A stretch of 32,379 bases of DNA, from positions 1 through 32,379 of the forward strand of contig JABDQM010000123.1 of the NCBI GenBank assembly GCA_013042315.1. Direction: 5' to 3'. A program made the translations under genes and the position numbers. The notes below the pieces were generated by a model. That model ran no database searches. It was not told the origin of the DNA and saw only the letters and a list, made by a program, of their open reading frames with translations. The DNA comes from Flavobacteriaceae bacterium. GTDB taxonomy: Bacteria; Bacteroidota; Bacteroidia; Flavobacteriales; Flavobacteriaceae. Positions 1-8,514 of the stretch are shown in pieces; the first letter of the stretch is position 1, and the number at the start of each line of letters is the position of its first letter.

Positions 1-2
1 CA

Positions 3-338
3 CACGAGGAGCCGGAGTATCAGTTGATGGCTTATCGACTTCAGCGACATCTATTTGCTATGGCAGGAGAGTCTATGGATTCCTTTTTGCGCGAGAATAA
101 GGTAAAAGAGCAGGAATACGCAGAACAGCTTCTCTTAGTTATTGCTCCTGATAGTCCGTATACTCATTATCAACTAGCCAGAAAATACGCTACCTGGAAG
201 AAATATCCTCCAGCGCTGGAACACTTGGAAAAAATGATGCAGTTAGGATGGACTGATAAAGATCTAGTGAGGAATACCACGGAATTTCAGAATTTAAAAA
301 ACCTGAAGGAGTTTAATGAACTTCTGGAGCGATTTTGA
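3..338 (+). CDS. C-terminal fragment of a TPR-like protein (5' end outside window)
   Basis: The frame is open from base 3 (HEEPEYQLMAYRLQ...), so the TTG at 24 in the ORF track is probably internal. The 'SPYTHYQLARKYATWKKYPPALEHLEKMMQLGW' segment is TPR-like. Confidence 0.6.
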   Translation, partial: HEEPEYQLMAYRLQRHLFAMAGESMDSFLRENKVKEQEYAEQLLLVIAPDSPYTHYQLARKYATWKKYPPALEHLEKMMQLGWTDKDLVRNTTEFQNLKNLKEFNELLERF

Positions 339-367
339 TTGATACTTTGAAAATTGATATCGAAGAC

Positions 368-1981
368 TTATTCCTTCAACAAAGGCTTTTCCGGCTGCCA
401 GGTAGGCTGATCAAGATCAATTACCTTTAGTAGCATCTGATCAATTTCCCCTTTGATCTTCGCGCTGATATTTGGGGAAAACAATTGCTCAGCCAACTCC
501 GATTTTAAGTACAGCTTAATACGCTCCTCATATTGGTAGAAATCCATACTGACGTTGATTGATAAGGCGAAATCCACAAATTTTTCAAACAAAATATCAT
601 CTACCCTGAAGTTATTTACAAATTCAGCTTCGGTATAGTCTTCGTATTGTTCCCTGTCTTCTTCCAGATGCTCGAAAATAAATCGGGGGGTAAAGCCAAG
701 ATTCCCCATACTCTTAATTGTTTCTTCTTCTAAATTGCCTATGGGCACAAAAACATCGGGTATAATCCCTCCACCACCATAAACCACCTTGCCCTTAGGA
801 GTAGTATATTTTAGTGAATCGGTAACCTTGATGCTGTCTGCAGACACGAGTTCCCCGTTTTCAAATCGCTCTTCAAAACGTTCGTAATAGTCTTCACTCC
901 CATTCTGATAATCCCTCTGAATCGACCTACCGGTAGGGGTGTAGTAACGTGAAACGGTTAAGCGAACAGCCGAGCCATCTCCCAGGGCCATTTCGCGTTG
1001 AACCAGTCCTTTACCAAAAGACCTCCGGCCTACTATAGTGCCTACGTCATTGTCTTGTAATGCCCCCGCGATAATTTCACTGGCAGAAGCCGATCTTTCG
1101 TTAATTAGAACGTAAACAGGTTTGTCCTCAAATGAGCCCTTTTCCGTTGCAAACATCTTATCAATCTTCCCTTTGTTGTTTTTGGTGAACAGTATGAGCT
1201 TTCCATCTTTCAGAAATTCATCGGCCAATTGTTCTGCAATCCCCAGATAGCCCCCGGGATTGTCTCTTAGATCAAGGGTTAATTTCTTTGCACCTTGTTT
1301 TTGCAAGGCCCTCAATGCTTTTTTAAATTCCTTGTACGTACTCTCGGCAAATCTGTTGATCTTGATGTATCCCATGTCAGGCGTCAACATGTAGAACGAC
1401 TCCACGCTTTTGATCGGCACTCTGTCTCTTTCCAAGGTGACATTAAAGAAACGGTTCTCCTTTTTCCTGTAAATTTTTAAATCGACTGATGTCCCGCTTT
1501 CTCCTTTTAATGTCCCTACAATTTTTCTGCTCGCCAGGTTTTTACCGTAAAGGGTATCTCCATCGGCTAGTAAAACTCTATCCCCGGGTTCAATTCCTTT
1601 TAGAAAGCTTGGGCCATTTTCAACCGTTCTGATTACTGTAATAGTATCCCTGTACATGTAGAAATTGATACCAATCCCCACAAAATCTCCCTTCATATTT
1701 TCCGATACCTGGGAGAGTTCTTCTCTTGGAATATAGACCGAATGGGGATCTAACTTTTCCAGGATATTATTCACCGTAACATCCACAATACTATCCGTAT
1801 TGATGTCATCAACATACTCGTAATCTATGTAATCTATGAGTCGGTTGAGTTTATCCTTTTTTGAATTGGTGGTAAACAACTTTTCCGGCGAATCATTAAA
1901 ATCGAGTTTTCCACCAATCAGGATTCCCATAGCCAGTGCCAAAGCGATAACTGTCGGCCATATGTATTGGTACTTCTTCAT
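368..1981 (-). CDS. S41 family C-terminal processing peptidase with PDZ domain
   Basis: 537 aa; N-terminal hydrophobic segment; PDZ-like region; 'LRDNPGGYLGIAEQLADEFL' and 'VLINERSASASEIIAGALQDN' catalytic Ser motif; 'GRRSFGKGLVQ' Lys motif. Confidence 0.93.
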   Translation of the reverse strand: MKKYQYIWPTVIALALAMGILIGGKLDFNDSPEKLFTTNSKKDKLNRLIDYIDYEYVDDINTDSIVDVTVNNILEKLDPHSVYIPREELSQVSENMKGDFVGIGINFYMYRDTITVIRTVENGPSFLKGIEPGDRVLLADGDTLYGKNLASRKIVGTLKGESGTSVDLKIYRKKENRFFNVTLERDRVPIKSVESFYMLTPDMGYIKINRFAESTYKEFKKALRALQKQGAKKLTLDLRDNPGGYLGIAEQLADEFLKDGKLILFTKNNKGKIDKMFATEKGSFEDKPVYVLINERSASASEIIAGALQDNDVGTIVGRRSFGKGLVQREMALGDGSAVRLTVSRYYTPTGRSIQRDYQNGSEDYYERFEERFENGELVSADSIKVTDSLKYTTPKGKVVYGGGGIIPDVFVPIGNLEEETIKSMGNLGFTPRFIFEHLEEDREQYEDYTEAEFVNNFRVDDILFEKFVDFALSINVSMDFYQYEERIKLYLKSELAEQLFSPNISAKIKGEIDQMLLKVIDLDQPTWQPEKPLLKE

Positions 1982-1987
1982 TTCTTC

Positions 1988-2428
1988 CTACGCATTTTCT
2001 TCTAAAATATGTGGCAGATGTTCCAATGCCACTCCCGCCCTTTCTAAAAACTCCAAACCTGATCCATCCTTGTAAGCGATCTGATATACTACACGTTTTA
2101 TGCCAGATTGGTGAATCAGTTTACTGCATTCCCTGCAAGGAGATAGCGTGATGTACAAGGTGGCTCCCTCACAGGACTGAGTGGAAGAGGCTACCTTAGA
2201 AATGGCATTCGCCTCTGCGTGCAACACATACCATTTTGTATATCCCTCCTCATCTTCACAAAAATTTTCAAATCCCGTAGGAGTGCCGTTATAGCCATCT
2301 GAAATAATCATCCGGTCCTTCACAATAATGGCCCCTACCTGCTTTCGCTCACAATAGGATAATTTGCCCCACTCGTGTGCCATTCTCAAATAGGCCTTAT
2401 CGTATTTTAGCTGCTTTTTTCTGGTCAC
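1988..2428 (-). CDS. dCMP deaminase (zinc-dependent cytidine/deoxycytidylate deaminase family)
   Basis: 'HAEANAIS' and 'TLSPCRECSKLI' zinc motifs. The track starts at 2500, but the GTG at 2428 (VTRKKQLKYDKAYLRMAHEWGKLSYC) fits the usual family N-terminus better. Confidence 0.88.
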   Translation of the reverse strand: MTRKKQLKYDKAYLRMAHEWGKLSYCERKQVGAIIVKDRMIISDGYNGTPTGFENFCEDEEGYTKWYVLHAEANAISKVASSTQSCEGATLYITLSPCRECSKLIHQSGIKRVVYQIAYKDGSGLEFLERAGVALEHLPHILEENA

Positions 2429-2553
2429 TATTTTAAGGGTCTGATTCCATTGGCCTAGGCTCTCAAGCACTAAGATACCTGCTTTGGGAGAGTTCAACAA
2501 CCAATAATGGTTAATATTTAATTAAAACCGATAAGGTGTAGCTTTCCAAAACC

Positions 2554-3138
2554 TTACCCCGGCCATGTATCGATTATCATGGGGATTGTTATCAATATTA
2601 CAATGGTAGTGGTCCCAATAACAAAGTACTTTCTCGGTAATTTCAATCCCATCTCCAGAATAGCAGCCACGGCCAATACTGCCGTAATTACAACGATCTG
2701 AGAAATTTCTATCCCGGCAGCAAAGCCGAGTAAAGGATTCAATTTTTCATCTTCCCCGGCCATCAGCATTTTAAAATAATTTGAAAATCCAAAACCGTGA
2801 ATAAGCCCGAAAAAGCCGGTTGCCACTGCCTGTAGTTGGAAACTCAGTGCACTTCCTTCCTTCAGGCTATCCCATAGATTGAAAATTGCAGTCAGCAATA
2901 TGGTTACCGGAATCAGAAACTCGATCCAGGCTACATCAATTTCAACTACTTTATAAACCGATAAAGCCAAGGAAACACAATGCGTAATCGTGAATACGGT
3001 CACGAGAGTTAGAATCTTTTTCCACATCCTAAGGGAAAAAGGAATGACCAGAGCCATGAGAAATAAAATATGATCGTAGGCTGCCAGATCTAAGACATGT
3101 TCCAGTCCCAATTTTGTGTAAAACCAAAAGTTCTCCAT
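2554..3138 (-). CDS. HupE/UreJ-like integral membrane protein
   Basis: 194 aa, multiple TM segments, 'GLEHVLDLAAYDHILFLMAL' N-terminal motif and 'FGLIHGFGFSNYF' motif typical of HupE/UreJ-like proteins. Confidence 0.8.
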   Translation of the reverse strand: MENFWFYTKLGLEHVLDLAAYDHILFLMALVIPFSLRMWKKILTLVTVFTITHCVSLALSVYKVVEIDVAWIEFLIPVTILLTAIFNLWDSLKEGSALSFQLQAVATGFFGLIHGFGFSNYFKMLMAGEDEKLNPLLGFAAGIEISQIVVITAVLAVAAILEMGLKLPRKYFVIGTTTIVILITIPMIIDTWPG

Positions 3139-3149
3139 GACGTTAAGAT

Positions 3150-3902
3150 TTACATTCCGCGCTCGCTCTGAATTTGTTCATAAGCTTTCTGCACTTCCTT
3201 AAACTTCTCTTCGGCACCTTTTTTAATTGCCTCGTTTTCGGTGTTTACTCTATCAGGGTGGTACTTTTTCGCCATAGTCCTATAGGCCTTTTTCACCTCA
3301 TCGTCGGACACATTTTTGTCAATCTCCAATATCTTGTAGGCGTTGTCAGCCATTTTTACGAACATGGCTTTGATACTTTCATAATCCGTTTTTCCAATCC
3401 TTAAATAGCCTGCAATTTCTCTGATCTTGTCAATTTCTGCAGGTCTGATGGATCCATCGGACTGAGCTATAGCAAACAAAAAATGAAGGAGTTGAAGACG
3501 GACTTCATATCGGGTTCTCTGGTTGAGATATGTACAAACTTTTTGCGCAGAGATTTCGCGTTTCTTGATGACCTCATTAAAGGTTCTGAAAATGGCATTG
3601 GCCTTTTCTTTCCCGTAGGTGCTGAGGAAGTATTGACGCACGTAATCCAGTTCGCGCTGACTAACCTGTCCGTCGGCTTTAATAACTATGGAACACAAGG
3701 ACAGCAGATTCAGTTCAAAGTCGGCCGGACTCACCTTCTGCCTGGATAGGTCGTCAAAGATTGATCTTCCCCTGGAGCCTGAACCCATATTATCCATAAA
3801 GCTACCAACGAGGAATCCGATAATGGCTCCCGGAAGGCGAAATAAGAAATAACCCAGAATGGCTGCGATCCAACGAATCATGCTCAAAAAAAATTTTGCC
3901 AA
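3150..3902 (-). CDS. TerB-like + C-terminal DnaJ domain co-chaperone (DjlA-like)
   Basis: N-terminal TM; TerB-like helical middle domain; C-terminal J domain with HPD ('[14 protein letters not shown]'). Confidence 0.88.
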   Translation of the reverse strand: MAKFFLSMIRWIAAILGYFLFRLPGAIIGFLVGSFMDNMGSGSRGRSIFDDLSRQKVSPADFELNLLSLCSIVIKADGQVSQRELDYVRQYFLSTYGKEKANAIFRTFNEVIKKREISAQKVCTYLNQRTRYEVRLQLLHFLFAIAQSDGSIRPAEIDKIREIAGYLRIGKTDYESIKAMFVKMADNAYKILEIDKNVSDDEVKKAYRTMAKKYHPDRVNTENEAIKKGAEEKFKEVQKAYEQIQSERGM

Positions 3903-3973
3903 AGATAGGGTTTAACCGCTAAAAAGTCTGGTAGTCTTAAGAAAGCTTTGGCTTATAATTTCCTCATATTTCC

Positions 3974-3981
3974 TATCTTTG
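3974..3981 (+). promoter_or_regulatory. Putative Bacteroidota -7 element (TATCTTTG) upstream of the bacilliredoxin gene
   Basis: Matches TAnnTTTG; a TTTG lies at 3947-3950, but the spacing (23 nt) is longer than the typical ~19-21. Confidence 0.4.
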
Positions 3982-4003
3982 TGCTCAATAAAAAATTAAA
4001 ACT

Positions 4004-4414
4004 ATGTATCCCGCAGAATTAGTAAAACCTATGAGAGAAGACCTGTCTACAGCAGGCTTTGAAGAATTATATACCGCAGAGGCTGTTAAAAAGGCCATTG
4101 GAAAAGAGGGCACTACTTTAGTGGTGGTTAATTCCGTTTGCGGATGTGCGGCGGCCAATGCAAGGCCAGCAGCTAAATTAAGCCTGAGAAACGATAAAAA
4201 ACCTGATCATCTTATCACCGTCTTTGCAGGGGTGGATACGGAAGCGGTTGATGCAGCCAGAAATCTGATGGTCCCTTTTCCTCCTTCATCTCCCAGTATG
4301 GGGTTGTTTAAGAATGGAGAACTGGTACACATGATTGAAAGACATCATATTGAAGGCCGTCCTGCTGAAATGATTGCTGAAAATCTAACGGAAGCTTATA
4401 ATGAATTTTGTTAG
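4004..4414 (+). CDS. BrxA/BrxB family bacilliredoxin
   Basis: 136 aa; 'MYPAELVKPMREDL' N-terminus and 'NSVCGCAAANARPA' CGC motif characteristic of the YphP/YqiW family. Confidence 0.92.
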   Translation: MYPAELVKPMREDLSTAGFEELYTAEAVKKAIGKEGTTLVVVNSVCGCAAANARPAAKLSLRNDKKPDHLITVFAGVDTEAVDAARNLMVPFPPSSPSMGLFKNGELVHMIERHHIEGRPAEMIAENLTEAYNEFC

Positions 4415-4436
4415 TTTATAACAGTTATATAATTTG

Positions 4437-4465
4437 AACCGCACTATTCCAAGTGCGGTTTTTTT
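4437..4465 (+). terminator. Rho-independent terminator after the bacilliredoxin gene
   Basis: AACCGCACT-ATTCCA-AGTGCGGTT, 9-bp perfect arms and 6-nt loop, followed by a T-run. Confidence 0.85.
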
Positions 4466-4476
4466 ATTTTTGTTCT

Positions 4477-5214
4477 ATGCGAAAGCTCCTGGCCTACCCT
4501 TTAACAGTTTTGTACTTCCTGATTTTTGGAATTAGCTTGCTTGTTTTCCATCCTATACAATGGATATGCCTGAACTGGTTTGGATATCATGCTCACCAAA
4601 AAAGTGTGAGCTATCTCAATCTTGTGTTAATGTGGTGCACTTATATTCTGGGCACACGGTACACCTTTATCAACAAGCAAGATCTTCCTGAAGATAAACC
4701 TCTCATCATTGTTTCCAATCACCAGAGCATGAATGATATCCCGCCTATCATCTGGTATATGAGAAAGCATCATCCCAAATTTGTCAGTAAAATTGAATTG
4801 GGAAAAGGAATTCCCAGTGTTTCATTTAACCTGAGACACGGAGGTTCTGCATTGATAGACAGGAAGGACAGCAAACAGGCTCTGATGGCGATTTCAAAAC
4901 TGGGCAAATACATAGAAAAACACAACAGAAGTGCCGTTATCTTTCCCGAAGGTACTCGAAGCAGGACGGGGCATCCGAAAAAATTTCAGACAACTGGTTT
5001 AAGGGTATTAATGAAACAGGCCCCTTCTGCCCTATTAGTGCCTGTGAGTATAAATAACTCATGGAAAATGCTTCAATATGGCAAGTTTCCCTATGGCATT
5101 GGTTCCCATCTGGTTTTCAAAGTTCACCCCGCGATAGAAAATTCGGGGGATGCTGATGTCCTTATTTCCAGGGTAGAGGAGCAAATCACCAAAGACATCA
5201 GAATAAACCCATGA
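4477..5214 (+). CDS. 1-acyl-sn-glycerol-3-phosphate acyltransferase (PlsC family)
   Basis: 'VSNHQSMNDIPP' (HX4D-like) and 'FPEGTRSRTG' motifs. Start set to ATG 4477 because the track start (GTG 4453) lies inside the terminator hairpin. Confidence 0.9.
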   Translation: MRKLLAYPLTVLYFLIFGISLLVFHPIQWICLNWFGYHAHQKSVSYLNLVLMWCTYILGTRYTFINKQDLPEDKPLIIVSNHQSMNDIPPIIWYMRKHHPKFVSKIELGKGIPSVSFNLRHGGSALIDRKDSKQALMAISKLGKYIEKHNRSAVIFPEGTRSRTGHPKKFQTTGLRVLMKQAPSALLVPVSINNSWKMLQYGKFPYGIGSHLVFKVHPAIENSGDADVLISRVEEQITKDIRINP

Positions 5215-5870
5215 CCAATACAGAACTGGTTGAAGCAACCATCGATTTTGTAAAAGAAACTCTCGTAAATGCCGAGGGTGGCCATGATTGGTTTCACACG
5301 CAAAGGGTTTTTAAAAATTCCCTCCTCATTTCCAAAGATGAAAAGGCGGATGTGTTAGTTGTGAGTTTAGGAGCACTACTACACGATATCGCCGATTCCA
5401 AATTCCATAAGGGAGATGAAACCCTGGGGCCTAAGCTTGCCAAGGAATTTCTCACTTCCATTGGCGTTGATCAAAAAATCATCAAAAGGGTCTGCTATAT
5501 CATCGAAAACATCTCGTTTAAAAATACCGTTGGACAAAAAAATACAACAAAGCATCCACTGGAACTACAAGTGGTTCAGGATGCCGACCGATTAGACGCC
5601 CTGGGAGCTATAGGTATTGCCAGAGCCTTTCACTACGGAGGCTTTAAAAACAGAAAGCTCTACGATCCTGATATACCACCGAACCTCAACATGAACAAGG
5701 ATGCTTATAAGAATTCTCAAAGTCCGACGATCAATCATTTTTACGAAAAACTGCTCTTGCTTAAAGACAAAATGAATACCAAAACCGGAAAAAAAATTGC
5801 GGCACAACGTCACGAATTCCTTTTGGAATACCTGGAGCAATTCTATGCAGAATGGAACGGAAACCGCTAA
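5211..5870 (+). CDS. HD domain-containing (phospho)hydrolase
   Basis: 'HDWFHTQRV', 'LLHDIADSKFH' and 'QDADRLDALGAIGIARAF' HD-superfamily motifs; ATGA overlap with the upstream gene. Confidence 0.9.
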   Translation: MTNTELVEATIDFVKETLVNAEGGHDWFHTQRVFKNSLLISKDEKADVLVVSLGALLHDIADSKFHKGDETLGPKLAKEFLTSIGVDQKIIKRVCYIIENISFKNTVGQKNTTKHPLELQVVQDADRLDALGAIGIARAFHYGGFKNRKLYDPDIPPNLNMNKDAYKNSQSPTINHFYEKLLLLKDKMNTKTGKKIAAQRHEFLLEYLEQFYAEWNGNR

Positions 5871-5978
5871 GAACGGTTAAGTTTTCCGAGCTCTAAAAGT
5901 ACGCCTAACATCCCCTTCATATTCTTTTATTGGATGTGTTTTTTTGTATCTTTCATCGCATCTTAAAAGGAAATATTC

Positions 5979-7403
5979 ATGCAAAGACGGAAATTTATTA
6001 AAAATGTAACGGCTTCTTCCGCTGTGTTCTCTATCGTTCCCAGTTATGTTCTCGGAAAAGGACATGTGCCCCCGAGTGACACCCTTTACATTGGCGCCTT
6101 TGGTGTTGGTGGAAGAGGATCTGGAGTGATTAGAGGTCTGCAGGAAACTGGAATGGTAAAATTCGTCTCTTTCTGCGATGTAGATGATCGGCGAGCGGCC
6201 CAGGTCTATGAATTCTTTCCGGATGTAAAACGCTATAAAGATTTTCGCAAAGTTTACGACAAGCAGTTAAAGGATATGGATGCCGTAATGGTGGCCACCC
6301 CCGACCATACTCATGCTACCATAGCCCTGCCTTTTATGCGGGCGAAAAAGCATGCCTACGTAGAAAAACCCCTCACCCATAACATTGCCGAAGCGCGATT
6401 GATGACGCAGGTGGCTGCGGAAAATGGCATTACAACGCAAATGGGTAATCAAGGAGCCTCCAGTGACGGTAGCAGACAGGCTAAAGAATGGATTAACTCT
6501 GGCGTAATCGGTAAGGTAGAACGCGTTGATTGCTGGACAAACCGGCCTGTTTGGCCGCAAGGCATTCCTCTTCCTCAGGGAAAGGACGAAATCCCGGATG
6601 GCCTGGATTGGGACTTGTGGTTAGGGCCAGCGGCCAAAAGAGATTATAACAATGCCTACCTGCCGTTTAAATGGCGCGGATGGTGGGATTTTGGTACCGG
6701 TGCTTTGGGAGATATGGGCTGCCATATTATGGAGACGCCTTTCGGTGTACTCGACCTCGGTTATCCCACCGAAGCGGAAGCTAGTTGTACAACCAATTGG
6801 GTAGGTGATTTTGTGGAAGCCGACTACAGTGCTTCTTGTCCTGCTTCCTCCATTGTCAGATTGAAATTTGACACCCCCAATCACGGAGAAATAGCGCTGA
6901 ATTGGTACGATGGGGGCATCATGCCCGATCTTCCGGACGAGTTAAAAGATGAAGAATCTATAGGCGACACAGGTGGGGGAACTGTTTTTTACGGCACCAA
7001 AGGAATCCTTGTTTGTGATGTTTATTCCCGTAATGCCCGCTTGCTCCCTTCAGAAATGATGGGTCTGTTTTCTCCTCCTTCCCCAACGCTGCCACGAGTA
7101 GTGGGAAGTACAGGAGGACATCAGCGAAATTGGGTAGAAGGCTGTATGCAGGGTACTAAAACGTCCTCCAGTTTTGATCGGTCAGGCCCACTAACAGAGG
7201 CTGTACTCATGGGTAATCTGGCCATAAAAGCTTATCAATATAAAGAACTCAAAGAAGGCAAACAGTTGGGCGACTGGGATCCTTTTTCCTATCCTGGCCG
7301 GAGAAAAATCATGTGGGATGGCGATGCCATGAGGGTAACGAATTTTGAAAAAGCCAACGAGTGGGTTAAAGGTACGTATCGCAAAGGCTGGGAGTTAAAA
7401 TAA
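5979..7403 (+). CDS. Gfo/Idh/MocA family oxidoreductase with twin-arginine-type signal
   Basis: 'MQRRKFIKNVTASSAVFSIVPSYVLG' Tat-like signal; 'GAFGVGGRGSGVIRGL' Rossmann motif; 'AYVEKPLTHNIAEARLM' EKP motif. Confidence 0.92.
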   Translation: MQRRKFIKNVTASSAVFSIVPSYVLGKGHVPPSDTLYIGAFGVGGRGSGVIRGLQETGMVKFVSFCDVDDRRAAQVYEFFPDVKRYKDFRKVYDKQLKDMDAVMVATPDHTHATIALPFMRAKKHAYVEKPLTHNIAEARLMTQVAAENGITTQMGNQGASSDGSRQAKEWINSGVIGKVERVDCWTNRPVWPQGIPLPQGKDEIPDGLDWDLWLGPAAKRDYNNAYLPFKWRGWWDFGTGALGDMGCHIMETPFGVLDLGYPTEAEASCTTNWVGDFVEADYSASCPASSIVRLKFDTPNHGEIALNWYDGGIMPDLPDELKDEESIGDTGGGTVFYGTKGILVCDVYSRNARLLPSEMMGLFSPPSPTLPRVVGSTGGHQRNWVEGCMQGTKTSSSFDRSGPLTEAVLMGNLAIKAYQYKELKEGKQLGDWDPFSYPGRRKIMWDGDAMRVTNFEKANEWVKGTYRKGWELK

Positions 7404-8465
7404 CTTCAACTGCCCTTCTTTGTATTCCTGATGTAAGTTCTTATTTAGTTCTGGGAACTCCTTTCCTTTAAAATATTTTTGTCGGGCTATCCTTGCAACT
7501 TCCTTCAGGTTTTTGGCCAATGGTCCTTCCCCTCTGTTCCTGATTCCGAATCTGCTGTCCTGAAGACTTCCTCCGTGGCAGCTCTTGATCTGATTAAGCA
7601 CTTTTTCGGCCTTAGCCGGCATCGCCCTGCTTATCCAATCCGTAAATAGGATTCCAATTGCACCGTTCAAGCGGACCACAGTATGAGTAAAAGAGAGGGC
7701 TCCGGATTCTGAGACCGCTTTGGCCAGTGACATTAATTCATGGCTGTTGATCCCCGGTATAAGTGGAGCCAGCATTGCGTTTACAGGAATATTATTTTCA
7801 GATAAGACCTCAATCGTCTTGAGGCGTCTCGATAAGGTAGCGGTCCTGGGTTCTAAAAGCCTTCTCGTTTCCTCGTTTAGTGATGTAACCGACATATTAA
7901 TGCCGATCAGACCGTATTTATTTAATTCGATCATCAGATCGAGGTCGCGCAGCAGCAAAGCATTCTTTGTAATGATACCTACTGGATGCCTGTACTTTAA
8001 AAAAACCTCCAAACACGCTCTTGTAATCCCGTATTTTTTTTCCGCTGGCTGATAGCAATCTGTATTTCCGGAGAGAACGATGGTCTCTGCCTTCCAGGAT
8101 TTATTTTTTAATTTGGCTTCAAGCAGTTCAGGTGCATTTTCCTTAATTAAAATCTTTCTCTCAAAATCTAATCCGGCACTATAACCCCAAAATTCATGAG
8201 TATTTCTGGCATAACAGTAAATACATCCGTGTTCACAACCCTGGTAAGGATTCATCGAATAGGACATCCCTACATCCGGACTAGTTACTTTATTGACTAT
8301 CGTTTTTGGAAATATCGGGAGATATGCGGTCTTATTACTGTCGGCCAACTCGCCTTCTTTTAAACAGTATTCGAGAAAATCGTCTCTCCATTCAGAATGG
8401 AGTGCCTCGAACTTATTCTTGGAATTTTGTTGTGCCCCCCTGCCTTTAAGGTGTTTGGAGTTCAT
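7395..8465 (-). CDS. PA0069/Rv2578c-type radical SAM protein (SPL-like)
   Basis: 'MNPYQGCEHGCIYCYARNTHEFWGYSAGLDFERKI' CX3CX2C radical SAM motif with the characteristic flanking residues. Confidence 0.92.
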   Translation of the reverse strand: MNSKHLKGRGAQQNSKNKFEALHSEWRDDFLEYCLKEGELADSNKTAYLPIFPKTIVNKVTSPDVGMSYSMNPYQGCEHGCIYCYARNTHEFWGYSAGLDFERKILIKENAPELLEAKLKNKSWKAETIVLSGNTDCYQPAEKKYGITRACLEVFLKYRHPVGIITKNALLLRDLDLMIELNKYGLIGINMSVTSLNEETRRLLEPRTATLSRRLKTIEVLSENNIPVNAMLAPLIPGINSHELMSLAKAVSESGALSFTHTVVRLNGAIGILFTDWISRAMPAKAEKVLNQIKSCHGGSLQDSRFGIRNRGEGPLAKNLKEVARIARQKYFKGKEFPELNKNLHQEYKEGQLKLF

Positions 8466-8510
8466 TTATATTGGATATAATCCAAATATATGGATTTTTT
8501 CCAATATAAA
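8465..8510. promoter_or_regulatory. 46-bp nested inverted repeat (putative double operator) immediately upstream of the radical SAM gene
   Basis: Perfect 11-bp arms TTTATATTGGA (8465-8475) / TCCAATATAAA (8500-8510), and inner ATCCA (8480-8484) / TGGAT (8491-8495) on the same axis. Also readable as two 15-bp dyads, TTGGATATAATCCAA (8471-8485) and ATGGATTTTTTCCAA (8490-8504). Confidence 0.75.
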
Positions 8511-8514
8511 GAAT

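Noticed and set aside
4453-4476. N-terminal extension MRFFYFCS of the PlsC ORF
   Set aside because: The extension begins inside the terminator hairpin of the previous gene; ATG 4477 is the more sensible start.
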